The translations under genes were made by a program, and so were the position numbers. A stretch of 64,000 bases of DNA from Bacillus crepusculi (GTDB taxonomy: Bacteria; Bacillota; Bacilli; Bacillales; Bacillaceae): contig NZ_JACXXE010000002.1 in NCBI RefSeq assembly GCF_014764715.1, positions 248,001 through 312,000 on the forward strand. The letters are read 5' to 3'. Each line of letters opens with the position of its first letter. Within the stretch, counting starts at the first letter, position 1. Below are positions 54,958 to 63,043 of the stretch, piece after piece. The notes under the pieces were generated by a model. It did not search any database, had not been told where the DNA came from, and was given only the letters and a program-made list of their open reading frames with translations.

Positions 54958-55832
54958 TTCTTTCTCTCCAATTCTTCTCTTGCTGGCATGCCGCCTTGTG
55001 CGCCGAATTTTGTGACAGAGATGGATGCTGCAAGGTTGGCAAAGGCAAGCGCGTCAAAGAGGGATTTGCCTTCTGTTAGTGCCACAGCCAAAGCGCCGTT
55101 AAAGGTATCGCCCGCTCCTGTTGTATCGATGGCTTTAACAGGATAGCCTGGGACTAACACTTCTTTCGATCCGTCAAAATATCGCACCCCATTTTTTCCT
55201 TCTGTGATCAGTAATTTGTTAGGGTATTGACGCAAGGCTTCTTCAATCGTGATGCCATCAAACATAAGAACGGCTTCATGCTCATTCGGTGTAATGTAGG
55301 CAGCCTGCTCTAAAACTTGCTGCGTTACTTTGCGGGCTGGTGCAGGGTTTAAAATCACAGGGATGTCTTTTTTGCTGCATATGGCACAGACTGCTTCGAC
55401 CGTTTCTTCAGGAATTTCTTGTTGAATAAGAACCATCCCAATATCATCAATCGTAGAAAGAGCACCTCTTACATAGTCAGGCGTGACCTCGTCATTTGCC
55501 CCTTTGACTACAACAATGCTGTTATCGCCCTCTGCTAAAATGATATGAGCTGTCCCGCTTTCCATTTCGGTAACCGGTTCCATATAGGTGGTGCGAACAC
55601 CTTGTGCTTGTAAATTGTTTACGATATCGTGGCCATAAGCGTCATCACCGACTCTGCCGATCATGTATACGTCTGCACCAAGTCTGGCACTTGCGACTGC
55701 TTGATTGGCCCCTTTTCCTCCTGGGACGGTTTTAAATGATTTGCCTAAAACCGTTTCTCCGGCATTTGGCCGTTTATCCGATGTAACGACTAAATCCATT
55801 GAACAGCTTCCTACTACAACGATATGACTCAT
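54954..55832 (-). CDS. rbsK: Ribokinase
   Basis: A 292-residue PfkB-family kinase that makes ribose 5-phosphate. [47 protein letters not shown] is the substrate-binding N-terminus; the ATP/catalytic motif is [21 protein letters not shown] with catalytic Asp in GAGD. It overlaps rbsR by four bases and rbsD by four bases. Confidence 0.96.
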   Translation of the reverse strand: MSHIVVVGSCSMDLVVTSDKRPNAGETVLGKSFKTVPGGKGANQAVASARLGADVYMIGRVGDDAYGHDIVNNLQAQGVRTTYMEPVTEMESGTAHIILAEGDNSIVVVKGANDEVTPDYVRGALSTIDDIGMVLIQQEIPEETVEAVCAICSKKDIPVILNPAPARKVTQQVLEQAAYITPNEHEAVLMFDGITIEEALRQYPNKLLITEGKNGVRYFDGSKEVLVPGYPVKAIDTTGAGDTFNGALAVALTEGKSLFDALAFANLAASISVTKFGAQGGMPAREELERKK

Positions 55833-56815
55833 TGTGAATCCACCTTTCTTGTGGTCTCTCGTTCAATAAAAGAGACGGGCATTTGAATAACTGGCTGATC
55901 TATTGGCTGCTTTTGAATGGCTTTGATTAACAGCTTCGCAGCTTCTTTCCCCATATCATAGGCAGGCTGCCTGATCGTTGATAAGGAAGGAAAGAGCAGT
56001 TCGCTTTGCGGAATATCATCAAATCCAATGATTTGGACTTCATCTGGAATGGATTTTCCAATCCGAAGTGCTTCGTGTATGACCGCTGTTGCGACGATAT
56101 CATTGCTCGCAATGATGCCATCTGTTTCAGGGTACAGCTGGAAAAGAGCCTTGGCGCTTTTTCTGGCTTCTTGAAAGGAAAATGAAGCATTGGACATGAC
56201 ATGAAAGTCGACACCTTTTTCTGTGAGAACATCAAGTGCACCTTTAAATCGCTGCCGTGCTGTTTGAAGATGGGCAGGTCCTTTTAGAAGTGTGATTTGC
56301 CGGCTGCCGCGATTGATCAATTCCATTGCAGCCATTTTCCCGCCAGCTGCAGCATCTGCAAACACAGAAGGTGCATTTGGTACAGTTCGATCTAAGAACA
56401 CAACGGGTAAATCATCATCATTGTACATATCTGATTCAGGTTCGTTGGTGACAGCAATGACACCAACCACTTGATTTTGTTTAAAGGTTTGTAAGTAAGC
56501 CAGTTCCTTTTCTCGGTCCTCATCACTGTTACCAAATAATAACCGGAACCCTTGGGCATGAATCTCATCCTCAACACCTCTAGCCAGCTGAGGGAAGAAG
56601 GGGTTTGTGATATCAGGTAAAATCAAACCGACTAAACGTGATTCTCTTTTAAAAAGGGACCTAGCCACTTCATTGGGGAAGTAATTCAGCTCCTGCATCG
56701 CTTGTGTCACGCGGGTTTTCGTATCTGTATGGACATATCCAGTATCGTTGAGCACGCGTGAAACAGTGGCAACAGACACTTGTGCGGCTTTTGCAACATC
56801 TTTAATTGTAGCCAA
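55829..56815 (-). CDS. rbsR: LacI-type repressor of the ribose operon
   Basis: A 328-residue LacI/GalR repressor: HTH ATIKDVAKAAQVSVATVSRVLNDTGYVH with hinge helix NEVARSLFKR, then a sugar-binding core. It represses rbsRKDACB until ribose is taken up. ATG 56815 follows GGGAGGCA. First gene of the operon, preceded by a cre-like site. Confidence 0.95.
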   Translation of the reverse strand: MATIKDVAKAAQVSVATVSRVLNDTGYVHTDTKTRVTQAMQELNYFPNEVARSLFKRESRLVGLILPDITNPFFPQLARGVEDEIHAQGFRLLFGNSDEDREKELAYLQTFKQNQVVGVIAVTNEPESDMYNDDDLPVVFLDRTVPNAPSVFADAAAGGKMAAMELINRGSRQITLLKGPAHLQTARQRFKGALDVLTEKGVDFHVMSNASFSFQEARKSAKALFQLYPETDGIIASNDIVATAVIHEALRIGKSIPDEVQIIGFDDIPQSELLFPSLSTIRQPAYDMGKEAAKLLIKAIQKQPIDQPVIQMPVSFIERETTRKVDSQ

Positions 56816-56838
56816 TGGAGTGCCTCCCTTCGTGAATA

Positions 56839-56852
56839 TGTAACCGTTTACA
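56839..56852. promoter_or_regulatory. cre site at the rbs promoter
   Basis: TGTAACCGTTTACA fits the 14-base catabolite-responsive element TGWNANCGNTNWCA at all fixed positions. It lies just downstream of the -10 box, so CcpA binding here would block initiation of the ribose operon when glucose is present. RbsR, a relative of CcpA, might bind it too. Confidence 0.85.
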
Positions 56853-56857
56853 TAGAT

Positions 56858-56886
56858 AGATTATCACGAAAGTATCGAAATGACAA
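56858..56886 (-). promoter_or_regulatory. Sigma-A promoter of the rbs operon
   Basis: On the minus strand TTGTCA (56886-56881), a 17-base spacer, and TAATCT (56863-56858). The start of transcription would fall in or beside the cre site. Confidence 0.75.
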
Positions 56887-56933
56887 TCTTAAAAAAATAA
56901 AAAAAAGAAAAGAAAGAGGGCTTCTTCCTTTTC

Positions 56934-58076
56934 TTAACTAATAATCCCTGTTTGTGTAATATTCACTTTGATTTTTGGAATGATTTTTATTTGTGGGTAC
57001 TCAGTTACCCAGTTCATTTTCATATATTCATCATAATGCTTTACCCGATATTTCCGGCCGAGGCTTAGGACATCGGAATTCGCCTCTTGAAGCGTAGCGA
57101 TAATCTGTTCTGCTTCTTTTGTCAAAATGGCTGAAAGCCTTTTGTTGAGCATTTCGATTTTCTTATCTGTATCTAAATTGTCTTTCGGGTATTCAAGGAC
57201 AGAGGTGTTGAATTCATATTTAAGAGAGAAAGTTAAGTTTCGATGATCAGGATTGGTAATCTCAATATCCCGCTTTGAATCTGTAACTTGAATGGTGATG
57301 TAATTATTCTCCTTTGATTTCATGTCACTTCTGACTTTTTTAGTGAAGTTTGCATACTTGCCCATTTTCCCGTCCATGACAGTAAGCAAAATGGCATTTT
57401 GGCCGTATAACTCACCTTTCTTTTTCTCATTATCAAATAGGGCTACTCCCTTTACACTGATCAATTTCTTCTTTTGGTCGAAGTGAATTAACGGCAGTGT
57501 GAAATCTTCTCCCGTTTGCAGCATTTTAGACCGGATACTCTGAATGTTTTTAGGTGCTACTTGAGAGGATTGGGACGCGGTCGTGATCAAGTTATTTAAA
57601 TAGTCGCTCACAATGAGTTTTTCCTTCAGCAGCTCGTTGATCAATTCCACACAGCTTCCCCCTTGCACGACGGCAAGGTTTGCGAGGAGAGGACTTTTCG
57701 GATCGCGATAAAACATATCTAAGTAGGGAAGAAGTCGATTTTGGGCAAATTCATCACCGATCAGCATGACACGCATTTTCGATATGTCTATTTTTTGATC
57801 CACAATCCGGCTAAAGTTGCTTCTTGCTTTTCTTAATGTAGGTGCATCAGTTGTGAGAACAGTGGTTAAATAGCTTCCTGTATTTCCTTGCTCCATGCTT
57901 TGGGACTGCTGAACCTTTCGATAGGTAATCGAGAACCTGGCATTGTCGTCCTCTCCTTGATCAACAGCTGACGTTAAAATAAGAGAGATATTTTTTAATA
58001 AGTTTTGATCCCAGCAGCCAGGCATAAATATAAGGGAAACACACATGAGCAATATCAGCATGTACTTATGACGCAT
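56934..58076 (-). CDS. Spore germinant receptor C subunit (GerAC family lipoprotein)
   Basis: A 380-residue Ger(x)C lipoprotein of the GerA family. The lipobox is MPGC in the signal LLMCVSLIFMPGC, followed by WDQNLLKNISLILTSAVDQ, a hallmark of GerAC/GerKC. It sits on the outer face of the spore inner membrane with the A and B subunits. It overlaps the B gene by 11 bases, so the operon is tightly coupled. Confidence 0.9.
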   Translation of the reverse strand: MRHKYMLILLMCVSLIFMPGCWDQNLLKNISLILTSAVDQGEDDNARFSITYRKVQQSQSMEQGNTGSYLTTVLTTDAPTLRKARSNFSRIVDQKIDISKMRVMLIGDEFAQNRLLPYLDMFYRDPKSPLLANLAVVQGGSCVELINELLKEKLIVSDYLNNLITTASQSSQVAPKNIQSIRSKMLQTGEDFTLPLIHFDQKKKLISVKGVALFDNEKKKGELYGQNAILLTVMDGKMGKYANFTKKVRSDMKSKENNYITIQVTDSKRDIEITNPDHRNLTFSLKYEFNTSVLEYPKDNLDTDKKIEMLNKRLSAILTKEAEQIIATLQEANSDVLSLGRKYRVKHYDEYMKMNWVTEYPQIKIIPKIKVNITQTGIIS

Positions 58077-59163
58077 GTGATTTCACCTTCCTTTTGCGAT
58101 GTTTGATCAAGATGATGATGGCCATAAAGATCGGAAGTGTGTAGATAAATGAATATTGAGCAATAGTGGTAAAGTCATTAAAACGCTGAATTCTAAAGTT
58201 ATCGGTTGAAAGAAAGCAGCTGGCAGCGTAAATCAAAATAGCAAAAACATAGACATATTTTTTATGGTCTTTTTTCTTCAGAAGAATGGCCACGCCATTG
58301 GCGCAAAAGTAGAGGTAATTGCTGAGAGTGGCTAGAATCACAAAGACCCAGAAACTTAGAAAAATTAAATCCGTCCGCTCAATGACACCGAATGTAATGG
58401 TCTTTAAAAGATACAAAACAGGATTCGGAATGATATTCAGCTCAATCGGGCTGAAAAACATAAAACAAATCAATGTAATAAATAGGTAATAAAGTGTTGT
58501 GCATATATTGGAAATGGTCATCACTTTATATCGCTCCTTAATGCTGCCCTTCATCAGTGGAGAGATGATCAGAATCATCTCAAATCCATTCATCGAGAGC
58601 ACCACGTCCTTCAATCCAAGTTGGAATTGAGAGATATCCATTTGGAAAAAAGGCATGAGGTAATCAATATTGGTTCCTTTTAATGCATAGAACATCAATA
58701 GAGAGAGCATGAGCAAAAAGGGAGTTAAGACAAAGTTAAACCTGACAATGGCTGTAATTTGCTCCTTTGCAATATAGATAATGCATATCATCAGTAATAG
58801 GTTAATGACCCAGTTTGGTGTAAGCGGGAGAACCCATATACCAAGAATCCTTGTGAAGATGGAAAGCACAACGATGCAAACCGAAGCAAAGTATACCGTA
58901 TAGAGTGCCACCAAGGTGCGTCCAATCCATTTTCCAAAAACCTCAATGAGCGCTTGGAAAAATGAAGTCTCAGGATACTTGTAGATGATATAAATAAAAA
59001 TGGTATTAATGATCTGGATAAAAAAACATGCGACAATAATCGCCATCCAGCCATCGTGCCCCATGTCTTTCATCAGCAAATGGGGGAGTGCTAAAATACC
59101 AACACCAATTTGAGATTGAATGATAAAAAAAACAGCTTGAGGTGGAGATATTTTATTTTTCAT
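58066..59163 (-). CDS. Spore germinant receptor B subunit (GerAB family permease)
   Basis: A 365-residue, ten-helix protein of the APC superfamily: SPPQAVFFIIQSQIGVGILALPHLLMKDMGHDGWMAII is characteristic of GerAB. It is thought to bind the germinant, often an amino acid. It overlaps the A-subunit gene by 11 bases and the C-subunit gene by 11 bases. The germinant cannot be read from sequence. Confidence 0.9.
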   Translation of the reverse strand: MKNKISPPQAVFFIIQSQIGVGILALPHLLMKDMGHDGWMAIIVACFFIQIINTIFIYIIYKYPETSFFQALIEVFGKWIGRTLVALYTVYFASVCIVVLSIFTRILGIWVLPLTPNWVINLLLMICIIYIAKEQITAIVRFNFVLTPFLLMLSLLMFYALKGTNIDYLMPFFQMDISQFQLGLKDVVLSMNGFEMILIISPLMKGSIKERYKVMTISNICTTLYYLFITLICFMFFSPIELNIIPNPVLYLLKTITFGVIERTDLIFLSFWVFVILATLSNYLYFCANGVAILLKKKDHKKYVYVFAILIYAASCFLSTDNFRIQRFNDFTTIAQYSFIYTLPIFMAIIILIKHRKRKVKSHAS

Positions 59164-60634
59164 TCTTCTTTTTCCACCCTCTCAAATTCTCAATTTGCTC
59201 TTTCTTTTGCGGATTTAAATAAACAGGGCGCTTTTTGTACATCCACATCGGCAATCGAATAATCGTGTCTTTTAAGTCCTGCCAGTTAAATGGAGAAACT
59301 GGTGATAGGTACGGGACGCCTAGGGATTCGACGCGGCATAAATTCATGAGGATGATAGCCAGCCCAAATGAAATACCGATAAATCCAAACATCGATGCCA
59401 TGAACATAAGCGGGAAACGCAGCATCCTGATGGTAGACGTCATTTCAAAGGATGGGAGCACAAAGGAGGCAACGGCGGTCACTGCAACCACAATGACAAG
59501 GACATTCGAAATAAGTCCTGCTTTTACAACAGCATCTCCAATGACCAAACCGCCTACAATTCCAATGGTCTGTCCAATTGGTTTTGGCAGACGAACCCCG
59601 GCCTCGCGTATAAGTTCAATGGTGATCTCCATCAGCATCGCTTCTATCAATGGTGGGAAGGGAATCCCGATAATGGAATTTTTCATCGTAATGGCTAGTT
59701 CATCTGGGACAACCTCATAATGAAAACCAATGACAGCAATATAAAAAGATGGCAGTATGACGGCGATGATGCAGGCAAGGTAACGAAGAATACGGATAAA
59801 CGTTGCCGGAATCCAGCGGCTATTATAATCATCTGGTGATTGAAAGAAACTAAAGAAGGTAACAGGAAGAATGATGGCCATTGGACTGCCATCCATCAGT
59901 ACCACAATTCGACCTTCAAGAATCGCGGATCGCACCTTATCAGGGCGCTCAGTATCAATCAGCTGCGGGAAAATAGAAAATGAATCATCCTCAATTGCCT
60001 CAACAATAGAGCCAGGACTTATCAGTGTGTCTACTTTAATAGAAGAAATCCGTTTGTTTACCTCTTCTACCTTTTCTTGATTAGCGATATCAGAAATATA
60101 CACAGTCGCAAGCTTTGTTTCCGATTTTGTACCCACCTTATGATATTGGATGGCGAGTTTTCGATCATTTAAGTGTGAACGCAGCAAATAGATATTCGTA
60201 TCTAAACTTTCGACAAATCCGTCGTGTGCACCCGCAATAATACTTTCAGAAGAAGGTTCAGAAATCGATCGCAGCGGCGGCTGTCCAACGGCAAATAATT
60301 TGATCTGCGAGGAATTTTCATCAAGAAAGGCAATGCTTCCTGCAATAATACTGTCTGTGATCAGTGACAAATCGCCTGTTTCAAGTGTGCTAAGGGACTT
60401 TGTATAATCCTGCTTTCCAGGAGGGCCTAACAAGTTGCCGATAACGAAATCATTTAATTTGCCTTCATCGACTCTTGTTTTAATAAAAAACAGCACAGAT
60501 TTCGTTTCATTCACCATTAACTCTCGGTATTCGAAATCGCCGCTTTGCTGAAATGTTTTTTTCAGAATCCGAATTTTCTCCTCAAAGCCGCCTGATAAAA
60601 AGTGCAAGCGTGTTTGTTCATTGGTGTTTGGCAT
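59153..60634 (-). CDS. Spore germinant receptor A subunit (GerAA family)
   Basis: A 493-residue GerA-type protein: a soluble N-terminal domain, then a membrane region with VPDELAITMKNSIIGIPFPPLIEAMLMEITIELIREAGVRLPKPIGQTIGIVGGLVIGDAVV, diagnostic of GerAA/SpoVAF. These subunits assemble into the germinant receptor, now seen as a gated channel. GAGGAGG precedes ATG 60634. It is first in the A-B-C operon, located between rbsR and pgsB; germination-receptor genes are usually sigma-G dependent, and GAATA with ACACTA about 18 bases apart lies upstream on the minus strand, a weak fit. Confidence 0.9.
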   Translation of the reverse strand: MPNTNEQTRLHFLSGGFEEKIRILKKTFQQSGDFEYRELMVNETKSVLFFIKTRVDEGKLNDFVIGNLLGPPGKQDYTKSLSTLETGDLSLITDSIIAGSIAFLDENSSQIKLFAVGQPPLRSISEPSSESIIAGAHDGFVESLDTNIYLLRSHLNDRKLAIQYHKVGTKSETKLATVYISDIANQEKVEEVNKRISSIKVDTLISPGSIVEAIEDDSFSIFPQLIDTERPDKVRSAILEGRIVVLMDGSPMAIILPVTFFSFFQSPDDYNSRWIPATFIRILRYLACIIAVILPSFYIAVIGFHYEVVPDELAITMKNSIIGIPFPPLIEAMLMEITIELIREAGVRLPKPIGQTIGIVGGLVIGDAVVKAGLISNVLVIVVAVTAVASFVLPSFEMTSTIRMLRFPLMFMASMFGFIGISFGLAIILMNLCRVESLGVPYLSPVSPFNWQDLKDTIIRLPMWMYKKRPVYLNPQKKEQIENLRGWKKKNEK

Positions 60635-60937
60635 CTTTAGCCTCCTCTCACAGATTTTTTAACCATAGTGTAAGCGCAGAAGCTGATTTTATTCGTCACC
60701 TTTGGGGAAAGCATGACATGAGCCGACGATTTTCAACTAAAATCATATTAAAATTGTTAAGAAATGATGAATCTTGATAAAAACAAATGAATAATATTTC
60801 ATTGTTTAGGTCATAAGGAGCGAAAATCGTAAAGATCAGGTATATCAAAATGATTAATATTTGACATCTTATCCCAATTTTTTGTGACCCAAAAATAAGC
60901 ATATGACTTGATTTTTTTAGAGGTGACCTTTGTCATA

Positions 60938-60960
60938 GGTCAACGCGTAGCGTTCTGACC
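60938..60960. repeat. 23-bp near-palindrome in the ger-pgs interval
   Basis: GGTCA-ACGC-GTA-GCGT-TC-TGACC: outer GGTCA/TGACC and inner ACGC/GCGT arms pair fully apart from a two-base bulge. It is GC-rich in an otherwise AT-rich stretch and has no T run. Confidence 0.6.
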
Positions 60961-61120
60961 ATAGAGGATGACTTTCTAACCTGTTCGTTCAAAAATCGAA
61001 AACATTCTAAAACACGCACTATTCATTTAAAGCGCTGATATGACTGATTTTGTAGAGATGATAAGGCTTTAAAACATTGATTCAAAATACATCTTAATAA
61101 TTGTCAAAAAATTTAGGGAG

Positions 61121-61214
61121 AAAAGGACAAAAGATTTTCCAATGGTCGATGGTAACGCTTTCTCTTGAATGAAGCAGAATTTCTGTCTAAATTTTGTCCG
61201 TCTTTTGGCCTTTT
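61121..61214. repeat. Long inverted repeat upstream of pgsB
   Basis: AAAAGGACAAAAGA (61121-61134) and TCTTTTGGCCTTTT (61201-61214) are complementary at 13 of 14 positions, 66 bases apart. A second overlapping pair is GGACAAAA (61125-61132) with TTTTGTCC (61192-61199). It ends about 170 bases before the pgsB start. Confidence 0.6.
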
Positions 61215-61301
61215 CATTTGAGAGAGAGCTAGGTAAATCCACCTTAGGATGAGAGGCATTTGGCATACGAGGAAGTGAAAGATTATGTTACATAATACCG
61301 A

Positions 61302-61329
61302 TTGTGATTTTATGCTGAACCTATATACT
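61302..61329 (+). promoter_or_regulatory. Candidate promoter of the pgs operon
   Basis: TTGTGA (61302-61307), a 16-base spacer and TATACT (61324-61329). It lies about 50 bases upstream of the pgsB ATG. Confidence 0.55.
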
Positions 61330-61381
61330 GTTGATTGAATTTACATATCACACTCATAAAAAAAGGAGATGTAGATAAGCG

Positions 61382-62563
61382 ATGTGGTTAATCGTTATAG
61401 CCTGTGTCATCATGTTAGGGATTGGCTTTATTGAAAAGAAGCGTCATCAGAAAAATATCGATGCCCTGCCGGTGCGCGTCAATATTAATGGTATTCGCGG
61501 AAAGTCCACCGTTACAAGATTGACAACCGGTATCTTAATGGAGGCAGGTTATAAAACTGTCGGCAAAACAACGGGAACGGATGCAAGAATGATTTATTGG
61601 GATACGCCAGAGGAGAAACCGATTAAAAGGAAACCGCAAGGACCGAATATCGGAGAGCAGAAGGAAGTCATGAGAGAAACAGTTGAAAGAGGAGCAAATG
61701 CCATCGTTAGTGAATGTATGGCGGTTAATCCAGATTACCAAATTATCTTTCAGGAAGAGCTGCTTCAAGCGAATATTGGCGTGATTGTAAACGTTCTTGA
61801 AGATCATATGGACGTAATGGGGCCGACACTTGATGAAATAGCAGAAGCCTTTACAGCCACAATTCCTTACAACGGACACTTGGTTATTACGGATAGTGAA
61901 TATACAGATTTCTTTAAAGAGATTGCGAAAAAGCGCAACACAGAAGTCATTGTTGCAGATAATTCCAAGATTACCGATGAGTATTTACGGAAATTTGAGT
62001 ACATGGTGTTCCCAGATAATGCTTCGCTTGCACTTGGTGTTGCTCAAGCATTAGGGATTGATGAAGATACGGCATTCAGAGGAATGTTAAATGCGCCGCC
62101 TGATCCAGGAGCGATGAGAATTCTTCCATTAATGGACGCGAAAACACCTGGACATTTTGTAAATGGATTTGCGGCAAATGACGCATCATCTACATTGAAC
62201 ATTTGGAAGCGTGTGAAAGAAATTGGATATCCAACAGATGAACCGATTATTATCATGAACTGCCGTGCGGATCGTGTAGATAGAACGATCCAGTTTGCGG
62301 AGGATGTACTTCCTTATATTGAAGCAAGTGATCTTGTTTTAATTGGTGAAACGACTGATCCAATTGTGAAGGCATATGAGGAAGGGAAAATTCCGGCTGA
62401 CCACTTACACAACCTTGAATATCAATCTACAGAACAAATTATGAACATGCTTGAGAAAAAGCTTCATAATCGAGTGGTTTATGGAGTCGGCAATATCCAT
62501 GGCGCCGCTGAACCTTTAATCGAAAAAATTCAAGAATACAAAATTAAGCAGCTTGTCAGCTAG
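61382..62563 (+). CDS. pgsB: Poly-gamma-glutamate synthase PgsB
   Basis: PgsB is the ATP-dependent amide ligase that polymerises glutamate through its gamma-carboxyl. The 393-residue protein has one N-terminal membrane helix (WLIVIACVIMLGIGF), then the Mur-ligase-like domain: NGIRGKSTVTRLTTGILMEAGYKTVGKTTGTDARMIYWDTPEE includes the ATP loop GKST, and SECMAVNPDYQIIFQEELL, VNVLEDHMDVMG follow. ATG 61382 has AAAGGAGATG 10-15 bases upstream. It heads pgsB-pgsC-pgsA. Nearly identical in sequence to what I recall for B. subtilis. Confidence 0.97.
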   Translation: MWLIVIACVIMLGIGFIEKKRHQKNIDALPVRVNINGIRGKSTVTRLTTGILMEAGYKTVGKTTGTDARMIYWDTPEEKPIKRKPQGPNIGEQKEVMRETVERGANAIVSECMAVNPDYQIIFQEELLQANIGVIVNVLEDHMDVMGPTLDEIAEAFTATIPYNGHLVITDSEYTDFFKEIAKKRNTEVIVADNSKITDEYLRKFEYMVFPDNASLALGVAQALGIDEDTAFRGMLNAPPDPGAMRILPLMDAKTPGHFVNGFAANDASSTLNIWKRVKEIGYPTDEPIIIMNCRADRVDRTIQFAEDVLPYIEASDLVLIGETTDPIVKAYEEGKIPADHLHNLEYQSTEQIMNMLEKKLHNRVVYGVGNIHGAAEPLIEKIQEYKIKQLVS

Positions 62564-62578
62564 GAGGAAATATAGAAA

Positions 62579-63028
62579 ATGTTCGGATCAGATCTTTATA
62601 TCTCGTTAATTTTAGGTGTTCTACTTAGTTTAATCTTTGCAGAAAAAACAGGAATAGTACCAGCTGGACTGGTTGTTCCAGGTTATCTTGCGCTTGTATT
62701 TAACCAGCCAGTCTTCATATTAGTCGTCTTATCTGTCAGCTTGCTTACGTATGTGATCGTTCGTTTTGGTTTATCAAAATTTATGATTTTATACGGGCGC
62801 AGAAAGTTTGCTGCGATGCTGATTACAGGGATTGCCTTAAAGCTTGTATTTGATTTCTTCTATCCAGTGGTCCCGTTTGAAATAGCAGAATTCCGCGGAA
62901 TCGGAATCATTGTCCCTGGATTAATTGCGAATACGATTCAAAAGCAAGGTCTTACGATTACCCTTGGAAGCACGTTACTTCTAAGTGGTGCAACATTTGC
63001 CATCATGTATGTTTACTATCTATTTTAA
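62579..63028 (+). CDS. pgsC: Poly-gamma-glutamate synthesis protein PgsC
   Basis: A 149-residue membrane protein with four or five helices: GSDLYISLILGVLLSLIFAEKTGIVPAGLVVPGYLALVFNQPVFIL, typical of PgsC/CapC. It forms the membrane complex with PgsB and PgsA. AGGAGGAAAT precedes ATG 62579. It lies 15 bases after pgsB and 15 bases before pgsA. Confidence 0.96.
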   Translation: MFGSDLYISLILGVLLSLIFAEKTGIVPAGLVVPGYLALVFNQPVFILVVLSVSLLTYVIVRFGLSKFMILYGRRKFAAMLITGIALKLVFDFFYPVVPFEIAEFRGIGIIVPGLIANTIQKQGLTITLGSTLLLSGATFAIMYVYYLF

Positions 63029-63043
63029 GATAAGGTGTGTCCA

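Larger units (their letters stand above)
60635..61381. other. Long intergenic region upstream of pgsB
   Basis: About 750 bases with no gene. From left to right: the short promoter region of the germination operon, AT-rich sequence, a 23-bp near-palindrome at 60938-60960, a long imperfect inverted repeat at 61121-61134 and 61201-61214, and a promoter-like pair at 61302-61329 before pgsB. The size suggests complex control of poly-gamma-glutamate genes, which in B. subtilis need DegU-P and SwrA. Confidence 0.6.

Noticed and set aside
60640..60700. Sigma-G promoter for the germination operon
   Set aside because: GAATA with an ACACTA-like -10 at about 18 bases is only a partial match; mentioned but not listed as a feature.
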